In this document: piece by piece, positions 1 through 14,900 of the stretch
Position numbering within the stretch: position 1 is the first letter of the stretch
How the letters are laid out: the number at the start of each line of letters is the position of its first letter
Source: Cruorifilaria tuberocauda
Taxonomy: Eukaryota; Nematoda; Chromadorea; Rhabditida; Onchocercidae
Direction of reading: 5' to 3'
NCBI GenBank assembly: GCA_013365365.1
Contig: JABVXU010000041.1
Span: 62,001-126,000, forward strand
DNA length: 64,000 nt
Position numbers and translations under genes: made by a program
The notes under the pieces: generated by a model
The model's database searches: none
Told to the model about the DNA's origin: nothing
Seen by the model: the letters and a program-made list of their open reading frames with translations, nothing else

Positions 1-2817
1 TACTAAATTTCGAATAGAAGTATAATGCTTTATTATTATCATTGGCTGGAACTGACATGTTTTCAAAAAAATTTAGTAGAATTTTGAAACAAAGTTGCAG
101 AAATTCTAACAGGAACATTTTTTTTTAACGAATACAAAATGAAAAGTTATTGTATTTAGGAGCACTTAACAAGTGTTGCCTTTGTTCAAAATTGAGATGT
201 TCAGTTCAATTTCTTATATTTTGAAAGATTGCTACTGGCAAAACAAAACAGAAATTTTACTGCGACTTCTTGAATAACGAAATGTCAAGCAGAAATTCAA
301 GCAGAAATTCTTGAAGATGATCAATAATTATAGATGTATAGGTGAAGCTAGAAAAGTTCATGGTCACTGATTTATATTGAACAAAATAAAAATTGAGATC
401 CCAAGGTTAACAAACTGAAAAAGTGAAATATGTTGTGTTGTCCTGTTAAACAACACGCATTTAACGAGATGAGAATAATGCAAACAATTACTTTATGAAA
501 TCTTGTAAAGATTGCAATCCATTAATCAAACATATACCAATTCCATGGGAGAGATCCAAGAGATGTAATTGTACGTACGTAATCTTGAAAAGAGCTTGCA
601 ATCCAATGGAACAAGATTGAAGTTTACAAAAAGAAAAACAATAGCTTTAAAGTTCATGCACTCATGTGCAGTAATTAATGCTAACGGAATAATATCATTG
701 AAATAAGCTAAAATGAATTGATGTTTCGGAAAATTTCTTTTTTCTAATTAGCATATCTTCGTGCAAATGAAATAAGTGATTAAACTTATAGCGGTAAACT
801 CCCTCAATGATTATTTAATGTAAAATGGGAATATGGCAAAACAATTGAAGCATTGATTTAATTGAGAGAAAAAAAAGTATACGAAAAGAATTTACATGAT
901 ATACAGTCTATCCCGAAAAAAATTTCATTTTACAAAATCATAACATATAAAAAACTAAGATCTCACTTTATTCTAAGGCAAATCAATAAAGGTTTAAAAA
1001 CTGAGAATCAGCTTTATTTTAAAGGAAATCATGCAGTTAAAAAAATTTCTGTTTATGCACTTAGACTTTTCAAGTAAAAGAAAAAATGAAAGTGCAAAAA
1101 TGGAAATGAAATGAAACGTTAATGATGAAAAATAAATTTCAAAAGCTGATATGGGAAAAAGAAATTAATTATTATGATATGGTGGGATACTGAAAGGAAG
1201 CAATACCAGTTTTTACGATTATTCACTTTTTCTGCTAAAAAAGTACCGCAGAAATTTAGTTGTTACAGTTACAATTGTCATGGAAATGATGAGGAATTTT
1301 TTTTCATTTTTTTGATAAAAAGCAAATGAAATCTAGTGATATCACTTTCTAATCTATTCATTTCTTCTGCAATCACTACTTGTCTATACTAATCTCACAA
1401 AAAAAACTCAAAAATAGAAAATAGAAATTCTATATATTTATAAAAATACAAATGATTTTTCAAATATAATTCAAAATTATTGTCAATTTTTCATTATTTT
1501 ATTTCATTGAGAATAATAATTTTTAACATAGTTCCAAAGAAATGCAGTTATTTTTTTTCATTGAAATAAACTACTCATATAAGGAAAAAAAATTTTTTGC
1601 CATTTATTTGAGGTCATAATATTCTATCTAAAATAGATAAAACTAGACAAATATGTCTACGATTCAAGTTAAACAGTTAAATTAGATAGTAAAAATATAA
1701 TTTTAAAAAATCGAAGATATAATTTAAAAAAATATATTTCTGCAAAAACAGGCACGCATTATAATTTGAGTTTAAAAAAATTAGCACTAGGTTTTCACCG
1801 TTTTTTGCTAGCGCATTTGCTTCATCTCCTTTCAGCCCTTCCTTTTGCTAATAAAATTGATAACATCACCACTTCTCTATTTTAACTCTCTGGTTTATCC
1901 GGTTATTCTTTCTAAAATCTTACTGGTTCAATTGGTTTACGCAGTTATCAGAAAGATGAAAAAATAAAACATTGATTCGAGAGTGGTTGGTATTGAGAAT
2001 TTTTTTTTTCTAGAACAGAAGATTACCAATAAAAACTGACAAAGTTAGAAAAGCAGAAAAGATGGAACTTTCAGGAAGAGGTAATTATAAAGCGTTTCCT
2101 GATTAAGTGATTTGATTTAGCAATTGAGAATAAATAGTATAATAATAAAGAAGAAACTGATAGGAAGAGAAATTTTTTCACTTTAAAATTTTTAACGAAA
2201 GAAAAGCGCATTTAGCTACATTTTTTTAAACCTTCTACTATTTTTTTTCTTTTTCGTTTTGAATTATATGAAAATTGAAATGATTTGCATCAGTTTGATC
2301 TTTGATAAAAGCATTCAAATGAAGTGTTTTTATTTCTCAAAAATATATCAAATGGTCAAAACAAGCTTCTTAAGCAACAAATTGCCCGTAAATGAAGTGA
2401 TTCAAAGAGAAATTAAGATTGAAAATACCAGCATAGAATTTTTGAAAAACAAAATTTTTCTTCGAAGGTCGTTTTCATGATAAAGAGTGACTGTAGATGG
2501 TATGACATCATTTACGCATGCATTCTTTGTAGGGAATTAATTTTTTGAGCATGTGATTTTCTCGTTAAATTTAAAAAAGCCTGATGTCCAGAGAGAAAGT
2601 AAATGAAACTGAAAAGCAAAACTAAAGATATTACGGATAACCTATCTGCTTGGGTTTAGTGAAGTAATGCTATAATTCCAGTTTAATTGTTGAGTGATAA
2701 TTAACTCTCGTAGAAATCATTTAGATTCCAAAACTATATTAACTTGACTGATATAGAAAATGCTTGATTTTTTGATTTCGAAAAAGTTTCTAAAAAAAGT
2801 GCAAAAAGGCGATAAAC
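1..2817. other. Non-coding, 3' flank or intron of the SORBS gene
   Basis: Very AT-rich sequence with many homopolymer runs. I looked on the minus strand for a third SH3 domain, which SORBS proteins usually carry after the two seen further right, and found no convincing exon. The last SORBS exon seen ends in a good donor, so this stretch is probably intron, with the terminal exon beyond the left edge or too divergent for me to see. Confidence 0.5.
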
Positions 2818-5800
2818 CTGGATGGAGTAGTATTGATACGTGGTGTTTTAGGCCTATCCGGTATTATTGTTTCGTTATTGATGTTTGGACTGACCTCACA
2901 GGCTTTATGAACATACGATTTAGGGAAAATTCCAGTTTGTCCATGAACATTTCTACCCTCGATCCAGTTAGCATCAATATTTCGTAAATAACGTACCGTT
3001 TCACCCTATCAGTTATCATTTTTTTTAAAATTTGAATACTGTAAGATGAAGAATGGTCACTTTAGCATCAAAAATTTACAAAGCTTATCGAATATGCATT
3101 GTAAGAATCGATAAATCAGTAAATTTAAAGCATCAACTATTTTAACGAACCTTTTTCAGCGATAACTCATTTTTATTTCTAGCAGAAAATGGATACAAAG
3201 CGATCAATTTGATTTGTCCTCTTCCCTCATTGCTGTCAATCTTCAATTTACACTTTTAACTGCTTAACTCCATAAAATTTTTACAAATCATTTCTTGATT
3301 AAAATTTGAAATTTGACTTTTCTGCTTAATATCCTATCCGATTCATTTTGGAGGAAAGAAAATACAATACAATTTTGTACTGAGCGATAAAAAAACAAGC
3401 TTATCGTGAAGATACTTTGATTATTAGTAAGATAAATTTATCTGACTGAGAAGAAATTAAATAATTTTGCATAAGTAATTCCAATTGTTTCAACGTAAAT
3501 ATGAATTCAATTAACAAAAAATTCATTACTTGTACATAAGAAGAAGGGAAAATGCCAATTTGACCGTTGTTTTCGCCTTCCATCCAATTGTTATCAATTA
3601 TACGATATACCTCTATCACATCGCCGCGATTAAATGATAATTCTCTAGAGATTAAGCAGTAAATTATTGGGTATTTTATACGTTTTACCATCCTAGAGAT
3701 ACTTTATAAAAGATAACAGTCAATAAAATCGTTTTCGATTGAATTAAGAGATTTTATTTCATTTGTCACTTGCTCAAGATGATAACGCATATAATGTTGA
3801 ATTTCCAGAAAGGTTTTTTTGGAATAGTCATTAAACGTCTTTTCATTTAATCATTTAGTATATAATTAAATATAATTCTGATAGAATATACTGGATGATC
3901 AGGAAATTTTCGAAATGCAAGAAAATATGCAAACTTGGAAAAATAAATTTTGCATAAAAAAGAAAAAGAAATTAAATCAGAATCGGAAAGCCATGAATAA
4001 ATCAAAATGCTTGGATTAAGTATTACTTGGGGCTAATAGCTTTGAAAGAGAAAAGTGCAGTACAAGTCGTAATTTCTGATTTTGATACTGTTTGTGGCTT
4101 GGAAGCACGTTCTGGACGTCCAAATTCGTTGATTAATCCACTAAAGCGGTCAAAATTTTTCTGAAGAGCCGGAGAATCAGAAGGCCTAAAAATGTAATCG
4201 TTTATTAGTCCTAAATCTATTATTACAGTAAAACATCTTCCTAACAAATAGTTAGAAGTGTATTAGATTACCCTTAGACTTTCACTGCCAAATTTAAGAG
4301 TGCTTTATTACCATCAGTTACCATTTAAATTTTTATCCAATCTAGCTATTTCTTATTATCACAATATCCTAATAATAGCAGTAATAAACCATCAGTTACG
4401 ACTACAAATAACTTTATTCGAATACTGTGAACATAAATAGTTGAAAGATAATTTTTAGCAGGAAAAAAACTTGAAATTATCTTACTTCCATGATAAATAT
4501 AATTTAACCTATTTCATAATTCACATGATTGAAATAAGGCATGTTTTAACTAGGTAATAAATTACTATATCTAATTGAACATACACTTTCTATCAAATAT
4601 TAGTGAAAAGAGATAACAACTAACACATATCCATGCCGCCGATTTCTCTGTTGTTGCAGTTCTTCGGAAAGCTTCTCAACTTTCTGTCGAATGAGAACTT
4701 CATATTTTGCAAGCTTTTTTTTCTCGGACGCATCATCAAATGATTGACCATTCAATTTTAGCCTATCTAATAATTAATACTACAGTTGAAACACCATTAA
4801 TTTAATTTAATCAAAAAATAGAAAAATATCACGATTTTCGACAATTGAAGATGATTGCTCTCATAATCTTAATATTTAAAATGAAATTTTTAAGCATCAA
4901 TTGTGTAAAGTATTAAACTGCAGTGCAGAGTGCAAAAGAATTCAAATATGCAAGTTTGACGTTGCAAAAATAAGGAATGATAAAGATAACAGGAAGGTAA
5001 GATATCAACGGTTCAAACAACAAATGCATTAGAAAGAATGATTGATAATCATCTTCATGCATTTCAATTTCGTAGATTATATACATTCCGGAAATTTGAA
5101 TAACAGTAAAACATGCGGCAATATTTCTTCTTTCGAGCAGTTTATATTCAACAATAATTACTATAAAATACTTCCAGAGAGTTAAATCAGTAATGATTGA
5201 ACACATAAGTAAGTAATGGGTATGTAAGAAATATGGAAGACTAACCCAATGATTACTTTCAGATACAAATTTTAGTAACGGTTAGTAGATTATTAATTAA
5301 TCAAGTTACATTCACAAGCAACAAAAACATTAGTAGGCTTATGCAAAGAATTCAATGACTAATAATTTTCATTACTTGGTGTTAAGTTTAAAGTACGTAA
5401 AAGAAAGACTATTGTACCTGGACCTTTCTCATCTGATATTACTTTTGTCTTCGTCACTGCTTTTTGTTCAAAAAACTTTCAGTATTTTTTCAAGATCTCT
5501 CAGATTCAAAACAATTATTTGTCTACAATTCATTTCATACAAAGTCAGATAAAGGAATTCAAAATGTGCTAACTGAACAGGAAAAAGTACACACCTGAAC
5601 TGGTATTAGATGAGGAACAGATAGTTGTTGCTAAGTTGATGAGATGTTTGTGAATGCAATAACAGTTAGGAGTTGAAAGCGATGTTGGTGATATGCTATA
5701 ACTTCTGTTTCGGCTGTTGTTGATACTATTATTTCTACAAGCTTCCAAACAATCAACTAAACTTTGCAGATCCATAATAGACTGATCTGAGAGTTCGCCG

Positions 5801-8800
5801 ATTGCTGTTGATTTAACAAGTTTAGCCAGTTGCTCCGTAAACGATTCCTTTCTATGAATTCCTTTCTTGTCCAATGTTTTACAGAGATATTCAATCTCAC
5901 TCCATAACAAGCTATGACAGGGCAAACCACAATATAAACATTTTGAGGGAAATGTTGTTAGAACAGGGGGCGTTGAACTCTTGACTCCTCGTTTACATTT
6001 CTGTTGAAACCGATATGGTGGTAAATGGAAATGTTGAGTTTTAGAGCGTTGTTGAGCAAAGCAGTTAGTGATGTAATGTGGTGATGATAATGATGGATAA
6101 CACGATTTGACAGAACCTAATCTGAGTTCCCATTCTTCAGACTTACGATTGATGGATTCTGAGAACGGATAATATGATCGTTCCAATATATTTTGGCTTT
6201 CTACAGAACGTCCAACACTTTTGCTGCGTCTCGACTGCAATTCATAGTTTCTGAATGAATTCGTTTGATTATCACTTTGAGGATTCGGTGTCCAAGATCC
6301 TGTAAACATTTACTTTGAATCGTTCAGCTTTTGCAACATCAAAGGAGGTATCAAGGCACAAGAACATGTGGAATGGGTTTTTTTTGTTATAAAAATAAAT
6401 TAAAGCAACAGAATCAATATGTAAACTAGGAGAATAGAATGGAAGTGAAAATTTGCTTACGGTTTATTCGCTGCACGGTTGACGCTGGAGTTGAAAGTTT
6501 TCTCTGCTGGTATCTCAACACTGACGGATCTGAATAATTTTTTTTGAATGTAACTTGCAGCAAATCAAGAAATGAGAGATCAGCGTACAAAAAAAAGAAC
6601 AAACTGTATTATGCTCAGTTTTACAAAAACCACCCATTCATTTTGAAAATGATTTGAATTGAAAATTCAAATAATAGATTCGATCGATGGATCTATCTTA
6701 TTTCCAAAAGCATCATGGAGAAAGTAGAAATGTAGGATATGTAATTAGCATAGATACAATCCTTGTTTTAGCAATGTTCAAGTAAATTTCATCCATATAA
6801 CACAGAAATAAAATAGCTTATACATGCATTTATTATGAATAATATAATATTGCGCTTTTTTAGTGTAAAGAAAAAACGGCGTACTTTTGCCAAGTTTTTT
6901 TCTTTATAATTTTACAGTTGCAAAGCTATATACGATCGAATTTTTTCTGGAAAAAAATGAATCTCTAATGAGAGTGCAAAAATGAAAGAACTGGACAAAC
7001 AAATAAATTCCTTTCATTTGCATTTTCTTTTCAGCTGAAAGAGATATAATAATTGTGGTGCAATAAATTCTCTGACCATAGTATATATGGGGGCTTAAGT
7101 AAGGAAGTGGATGTGAGGCAGGCTGATCGGATGCAGTGGCTATGTAGCATTTAATGGGATATATAGCTAGGCCATGTGCCATAAAACAGCCGGGAGATTT
7201 AAGCATTTGGAAGAAGCATTTCTCTCATCTACAATAGCACTGAACATCACTTGATCCTCACATAAAAAGAAATAGCAGAATAATAAAACTTTCCCTTGTA
7301 ATTCCACTTCATGTCCATTTTTCAAAGAACGCCGATGATATATTTTCAATAATTTTTAAAAATTTTTGTTGGAAAAGAAAGCAAAGAATTTGTTTTTATT
7401 GAGGACCATTCAAAATTAAAAATAATCATAAAATAACTTGCCTAACTGATCAACTACATGCATTTTCTTGAACATGGTACGGTACCAACTTGAATTTTCA
7501 GTGTGAGCATCATGGCGAGGTATGGAGCCTGTGGTACTTTGAAGCTTCCGTTCTGATACAGAGTGATAATTTTTGTTCGTTTTTAATATGGCACTCTCTG
7601 CAAAATTTTTTTGTTCTGGTTGTAACTGATGAAGATGATTATCACTTTTAGGCCGCAGTTTGCTCTTCAACTCCGTTGGTTTCGAGGATGGCAGCATTTC
7701 ACAAAGTGGTGTTGATTTTGTCACTAATGGTGAGGAAGAAGCACCAAATTGGCTTTCTACTTCCCTGGCAATATCAGTGCTAAGATTACTCGCTGGAACA
7801 GCATCACCATGGTTGATTGATACAGGTATTTCCAGCTCCCTAATGGTCGTCTCTTTTCTATCAATACTATGACTGTTAAGGAATACTGGTGGTGAATTTA
7901 GTGTTAGTGAAGTGGTAGTAGTATTTCCATCACTGCTGTTGCGATAAAAACTGATAGTTCCATTAGCAGTGGATGATGTTGTTGAGGACAAGGAAGATTT
8001 TGGACGATCGCCAACTCTCTCTTTGACCGGTTTCAGTTGATCATTTAATTGACTGGATACTGTCATATCATTGACTAGGGAACAAGGATAATCGGTGTTC
8101 TCCTCCTGCTTGTTAATAATTGCTGATGATGAAAATATATCTGAGGAAGATGTTGGTACAATGGATGTACTGTTGGGATAAATGCTGAGTATGTTCGGAG
8201 CGATGATAACTGAAGATGAAAGTGTCACTAAACGATTAAATGATACCGGAGTTATGCAGGATATATGCCGTTCTACTGGTTCATGTATGACAGATAACTG
8301 TTTCTGTAGTGTTGTATGATTGGATGATTGAGAATCACAACTAGAGTTCGATATCTTTGGTGTCAGATGCTGAAAACTTGATGCATCATCATGCTGCGGA
8401 ATATACGGATATTGACCGTTCGAGCTGGAAATCCATAACGGTGATCTTGCACGGTCGTTAGCAATTGTCATAGAATCGCCGCTTGAAGATGGCGAAGTAA
8501 ATGGCATTTTAACCTCTAATTTTTTGGCAATTTGCTCACGAAGCGAAGCAACCGTTTGTGGTTTCGGTATTTCAATAACGCCTTCCGCCCTGGACATCAT
8601 CGAGCTTTTGCCACTGCCATCTCTTGCTTCGGTTCGCAATGTCCACTTTGTCTCACCAGACGAAGACCAGTTTTTCGGCTTAACTTCTGTTCCTGATTGA
8701 AGCGTTGGTGGTGGTGGTGGTGGCGGTGGTGGTGGTGGTGGAGTAGCTAGCCGAAGCAGTATTGTTCTCATCATCTGTAAAATACAAATATTCATCCTAT

Positions 8801-11800
8801 ATTATTTCACTCATCAATCCATCATTTCTCTATTTTTGCTGCTGAAATCATTTTTCAACTGTACTGATTATTCTTCTGACCTATTGAGCCATATTAAATG
8901 ATGATCGAAATTTATGAAACTTTATTGAACTAACGAGAAGTTCTCAGTTTGGAAATTGAACTGACTAATGTCTCTAACTCTAATTACAAGAGAGAAAAGG
9001 AGACATTCTAAACAAATTACCCAAAAAGGAGGATATAAGCAATATAGAAGAAGCTCAACCGCTTTTTTCTTGAAATTTCGAAAGTGTAATATTTAGAAAA
9101 GTATTATTAAACAATCTATTAATCGTTTTCAGGAAAAAATATCTCTAATATAATAACCAAAGAAAAAAAGCATCGATAACATTTCTCTTGGAGCTTCATA
9201 GATTATTTCAAACTTCAAAGCTCATAACATTTTTTGAATTCTTTTTTCTCCTTAATGCTAAATTTCACACTATTTGTTATATCGATAATACTTGATAATC
9301 ACACTATAAATTGAAACAGTTTTCAACACGTACGCTTTCCTATAAATCATCTTTAGTTTTCCCTATTTATTCATTTTATTCACACCAGCTATTTACAACG
9401 TATTTTTTATACTTTTTTATTAGTGCTTTTCTGTTTGTGGTTTCATTTCTTTTCCAAATGTAAAAATTTTGAAACACAAGCCACAGTTAATTATTTCTCA
9501 ATTTTAATCAGTTAAACATTTGAGTAGAATTTATAGTAACAATATTATCAAAAAAATTACCTGATCTTCAAGTAACGTTATGTGCAATATAAATACTGAA
9601 AGTTTGTATTGTTTTTTAAAAGTAATGCAATTTTATGGCTTTTTTAGATAAATTGTTCAGGACCCTTTGAATTTATGTTTCTCTCCCACACTAACAAGTT
9701 AGAAATGAAATATTTCGAAAAGGAATTAAAACACAAATAGAAGGGTAACATTATTCCTCTGAATTCTGAATCTGAGTTTTCTTCTAAAGTTTGAGTACAG
9801 GCAGTACGATTCAAGTTAGTTTTAATGAATTTGAACTCATGAATTTAATTTAAGATAATTAGTTAAAAGAAAATACAAAGTACTACAACGTTGAAACGTG
9901 TAGATTAGCTTGTGTGTTTTTAAATGAGTTCCTTTATACTTGAAAATTTGATTTCGGAATCCTATCATTCTATCCTAACTGAATAAGTGACGAAGCTTTT
10001 TTAGAAATATTCCACCACTAGAATGTGCAAATCATGGTTTAGGAAGGACTTTAGGACTCATCAGCAATTTATCTTGAAAAGTTAACAATTTAAACAGATC
10101 CGAAATGTTAACAAACATAAGTATATGGACTGGATAGAATAGATAAATGGATGAATACGAATAATGACATATATAGCTATAAGTAATTTCTAGATAATAA
10201 CTTACCTCATTATTTCGAAATTCCGGTTTTTCTGAGATTTTTTCCTGTTCATCGGAAACCTGAAAATTGTTTTTCCAGATGAATTAAGATACTTGACATT
10301 TCTTAGAGATCTCCATATAAATCTAAATAAAAGAAATCTAGCAGAGCTAATAAATTTAAGTGATAAAAAATTGCAAGCTATTTTTTAAGTGAATTAAAAT
10401 TCTGTACAAACATTGCAATACATTTGAATGAAGAAGACCGGAATATTAAATATACTTCGACATTTTTCAAAGCTATCAAATAAGGTGTTTATTCATAAAA
10501 ATGGTACGATTATTTTATTATACCTTAGCGAATAATTGTAGTAAAAGAGAAAGTTAAAATTTTATTGGAAGCAAAAAAAAAGCAAAAAAGTGAAAGGAAC
10601 TGGCAAAAGAATTCGGAAATGAGGCGCAGATAGAAAAATGCTGTTCGAAATAATCTTAAAATATTATATTTGTTTTTCTTTCTTGTACTTTGAAGCTTGC
10701 TATGCTATGGCTATTGCTGCTACAAACATTTTATCTTATGATTGATGGAAATGCATAAGCAAGTGAAACGCTTTCAATAGATTTCAAGTTAGCCTTCACT
10801 GTATTTCCCTCTTCCTCTTTATTTTTCTCCTCTCTTTCTTGCTATTATCTTCCAAAAAAGAAACATATGCAAATCCAATTATAATACGGACATTTCCAAC
10901 AAAATTTGAAAATCGATGGGAAAAGGTTTAGAAAAATTGCTAAATATTGTACAGAGGAAAAGGAAAATAAATAAAGGAAACATTTACACAAACAAATTCG
11001 ATCACTGTTACATGCTTAGCTTTTTTTTTCTGCTTCTAAGTTTGTAAAGAAGAAAATGAGGAAAGCAGAAAATATTAGTAGAAAATTCAGTGTAATATGC
11101 AGATTGTAGTAGCACAATGAAGCAAATTTTTATTCCCTTCATACATAGAGATTGCGCAATTTTGAAAATCTAATTAAAAGAAATTTTTCCCGATTTTATA
11201 ATAGCTACATAATTTTGTCAATTTGCACTATTACATTTCATAATAAAAGAAGGAACTTTCTGCGCTAAATTAACACATCTTTCCGGAATGCATAAATATC
11301 ATTGAAAATTACTGTTTGAATCTTATCGAAAGGAAGTTCCGGAACAAAACTTTTCATACCTAACAACAATTTCATTAAATTATCGTGGACTATTATGATG
11401 GTGAATATATGGAAAGTTGCATGGATCGCACATATATCAAATTTTCCAGGATTATACAAATAATTAAATAAATTGAGAAAAATCTGGACTAAAGACCAAT
11501 CATTTAACACCTTTTAAAGAATCAAATTATGTAAATTCATATTATCCAGAAGGTGATGGATGGAAAAACTTGAAAGTCGGAAATGTCGAAAAAAAACGAG
11601 GTAGTGTAAAACAAAACCTTTGAAAGATTAACAACATACCAAATGTGCTAATGATGAAAAGTTGTCCAGTGAATTAGATGAAAGAGGACTGTTAGGATTT
11701 CAGGAGATGAAATAATATTAGATTTAGGAATACATCCGGTTCCAAATGCAGGCGATAGGGAACGTAAGGATGTTGAGAACAATTGTCCGGATGAAATTGC

Positions 11801-11967
11801 TGGGGTTGCCACTGATGTAGCTGTTGTAACCAATGGGAGTGCTGCAATTCACGATTAGCCTTAGTTACTTCTTTCTTTAGCTTTCTTCCAAACTTCAAAT
11901 CCCCCTTCAGTTGCTTTCACACAAAGGCGATAAATATATGCTTTACACAGGGCATCTCCTTCCAGTA
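2818..11967 (-). CDS. sorb-1: Sorbin/vinexin-type SH3 adaptor (SORBS family), 3' end incomplete
   Basis: Scaffold of the SORBS family (CAP/ponsin, vinexin, ArgBP2), which links vinculin at adhesion sites and muscle dense bodies to actin. Exons, 5' to 3': 11869-11967 (tentative), 11640-11841 (frame break), 10206-10259, 7442-8774, 6461-6529, 5595-6299, 4625-4766, 4027-4185, 3530-3644, 3151-3240, 2818-3005. From 10259 downward all phases join. The 1.3-kb exon starts with a run of 12 prolines, continues Ser/Thr-rich and ends [14 protein letters not shown], matching the family SoHo core. SH3-1 spans exons 4027-4185 and 3530-3644 ([10 protein letters not shown], then [29 protein letters not shown]). 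SH3-2 spans 3151-3240 and 2818-3005 ([39 protein letters not shown]). A coiled-coil-like, charged stretch is encoded at 4625-4766. The exon ending at 7442 uses a GC donor (AG|GCAAGT). The usual third SH3 is not seen, and the 5' end is unresolved. Confidence 0.85.
8707..8741 (+). repeat. GGT triplet repeat encoding poly-proline
   Basis: About 35 bases of GGT units with one GGC interruption. On the minus strand they encode 12 consecutive prolines near the start of the large SORBS exon, a plausible SH3 or profilin ligand. Triplet tracts of this kind are likely to vary in length between isolates. Confidence 0.9.
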
Positions 11968-14900
11968 CTACTTAACAAATCATCAAATCATTATCATGCC
12001 ATATTGGATAGATTGTGAAGCCATCACTAAATTATATGCTTAATTTGCATTAAAAGTATTTATTTAAGATTACCTATGTTATTGTTATAAAAAGTGTATT
12101 TTCTACAAATGTAGAAATACATTTTATACCCATCAGTGAAATATATTTATTCGTTTTTTTAATTGGCAATTCCTCCTTCTTTGTTTCCTATTATAGCAAG
12201 CAGAAAAAAATTTCCAAAGTATGAGTGGAATTGTAGATGAACACTTGTTAATTCAATTATCATTATGTATCAAACGATAACTCAGATTAGAAAAAAGTCC
12301 TAGAAAAACACTGCATCTTTGGAACAGTTATAGGATTTTCTACGAAAAGGTAGCCTTTTTCGGTGAAATCACTACTAAAAGCAAATATTTTCAAAAACTC
12401 AATATAAATTAAGCGAGCTTATAAGTATTTTGATATCCGCAATCGTGTAAATAAGCGATTCAAATAGAGAAACGATTGGTGATTGAATGAAGCCGAAACA
12501 CAACTTTTCAGTGGCATCAAAATTGTATTCATTTGTATCAGCATGATTACAGACTTTTCATCAGTTCTCCAATCCGAGCAATTTTATTGCAACTATTACT
12601 TTCCTTACATTTGATTGTAAAAATACCTTCATTTCTTATAAAAGAGCTAAATTAAACAACGTATTCACACTGTATCTTTGGATCTACCAAGAATAATTAG
12701 TTAAGAAAAGGATAAATCAGATCCCTTAATTAAATCAAAATGTATAAATTTTGAGGATGTCTATCGCAAGGTACACCGATGCATACTTTTCTGCTAAAGC
12801 ATGTGGAAAAACAGTCCCGAGCTTTTACCTCGAAATTTGTTCATTTATGATTTTGGAAGTGAATTCGCCTACCTCGATGTTAATTGTTTTCCAGTACCTG
12901 TAGTTGGCTGAGCAGAATCGACAAAATTTTTTTCAATTGAGTCGTGTTCAAAAATATGGGAACCTAGATCTCTAGTCAAGTCGGTCCATATCTTCGCAAC
13001 ATATTTTCCGATCTACTATCATTTCGAAAAATCATCTCTTATCACGAGCTAAGCTACGGATACCACCTGTTCCACTCAATTGTCACTAATTCTTACCTCA
13101 CTGCTTATTCATTACGTTTATCTTTAAAGTAAAGCCTTATCGAAATTCCAGTTTCGACCAAACCTTATCTTCAAGTTCTTCAATACAAATCAAAAATGCT
13201 CAGTTCTTAAACGCTTCATGAATATCTCAAAATACTTTTTTCATCAAAAAACAGTGAAAAATTATAAAAAGTTACTGTCATATTTTCTATTTATGAAATC
13301 AGACAGATGCAAAGATAAAAATAATCCTGACAATGGATGCATTCTTGAAGACAGCACCGATTTATTTTCAAGCACCATTGGCATTGCTGTTTCCTCATAC
13401 ATTGAAATAGTTGCTAGGAAATTTATATCAGCAAAGATTTCAAATCGTTGTATTTAAATGCTATAGCAACCCCTGAACTGTCGGTTTCACTGGTATTGGA
13501 AACAGATTTTCAAAATATTATCCTTTTGTTAACACCGATCCTCTGAAATGAATTCATATATAGTTTTTGCTCTTAAATAGCATATCCAAAGCGAAACTTT
13601 ATCAGGACATCTCACACTTTCATCATCGAATTTCTATAAAATGTTATAAATCGTTTAAAATTATTCATTTTATATATTTCAATATAAAAATAATCAATTA
13701 GGATAACTCAGAAATACCGGGATTATTCCTTCAAAATTAATGGAATATGTATTAGCGAGTCGTGAACTAAACAGAGAATCGCTTCAAATGAGAAATGTCG
13801 ATTCGACGATGAACAGTTTACAATGGAAAGCTTAACGAAATAAATGAACGAGCAATATTATTAACGGAGCAGAAAAACAAGTCGGGTTGTATACGTCTAC
13901 CGCTATGACAATGCGATCAAGAAGGATGTTAATTAAGAAGAAATAATTAATGCGTTTTGTACGTTTTATTACGACAGGGAAGATCTCGCAAGCAACTGAA
14001 ATTTAACAGGAAATATAAAAACAAACCCAAATCAACTATGATCTCTCTTACACCAAATCAAATCCAAATGTGAGATTGATAAAAAAAAGAAAAATCGAGT
14101 GAACTTCTCGGCCTTTAGCTCCTCAAATATCGTATTTGCTCTATCTAGCACAGAATCAGGAGAACAAATGTATTTTATACGAGTCATCTTCAATGCCCTC
14201 AACTAGTTCATGTGAAAAAATGATTTTATGAAATTGCAACGAAAGCTTAAGAAAAGCGAGGATGAGGATGATTAATACTGAATCATTTCTTAAATGTCTA
14301 TATGCGTCCATACTTTTAATATGGTCGAGCTATTGTATGGAAACTTTCTCCCTTAAATAATGGAATATTTCTGGGCAATTATTAATCCATGGGAAAGAAA
14401 TGATTCTGGATAAAGGCCATTAAGGCACACTTAATCTCCTAATTCAAGGTTAGAAAAGTAGTCTACCAGTGAAACCAACGTCTGCTGCTGTCTTCTTATG
14501 CGTTATACAATAATTAATAATTAATAATTAATAATTAATAATTAATAATTAATAATTTAATAATAATAATAATAATAAATTAATAAATTAATAAATAAAA
14601 AAATAATCTCTAACATCTATTAAATTTTCATTTTTTAAACATACTTTTCCTTCAACCATGGAATTGCATGTGTCATCTAGTTCCTCCTAGTTCACAGCTT
14701 CTACCATGCTTTTCACTGCCACAAAATCATTAGGTATATTAACTATCACCACAATATGATAGATTTAAAACTATTATCATACCGTTACATATCATTAGCA
14801 AACAATGAGTTTCTCAGATGAATTATTATTAAATGCTGAAAGAAACAATTTCTTTCTTACATTTCCTTGAAACTTTTTGTTGTTAACTATTTTTAGATCT

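Noticed and set aside
2041..2100. ATG followed by SGRG codons on the plus strand, resembling a histone H2A start
   Set aside because: The similarity ends after four residues and no histone-fold sequence follows.
7167..7349. Minus-strand open frame within a SORBS intron ([15 protein letters not shown])
   Set aside because: Reads like protein for a few residues, but no acceptor AG precedes it and the flanking exons already join in phase.
7660..7872. 70-codon plus-strand open frame
   Set aside because: Shadow of the large SORBS exon.
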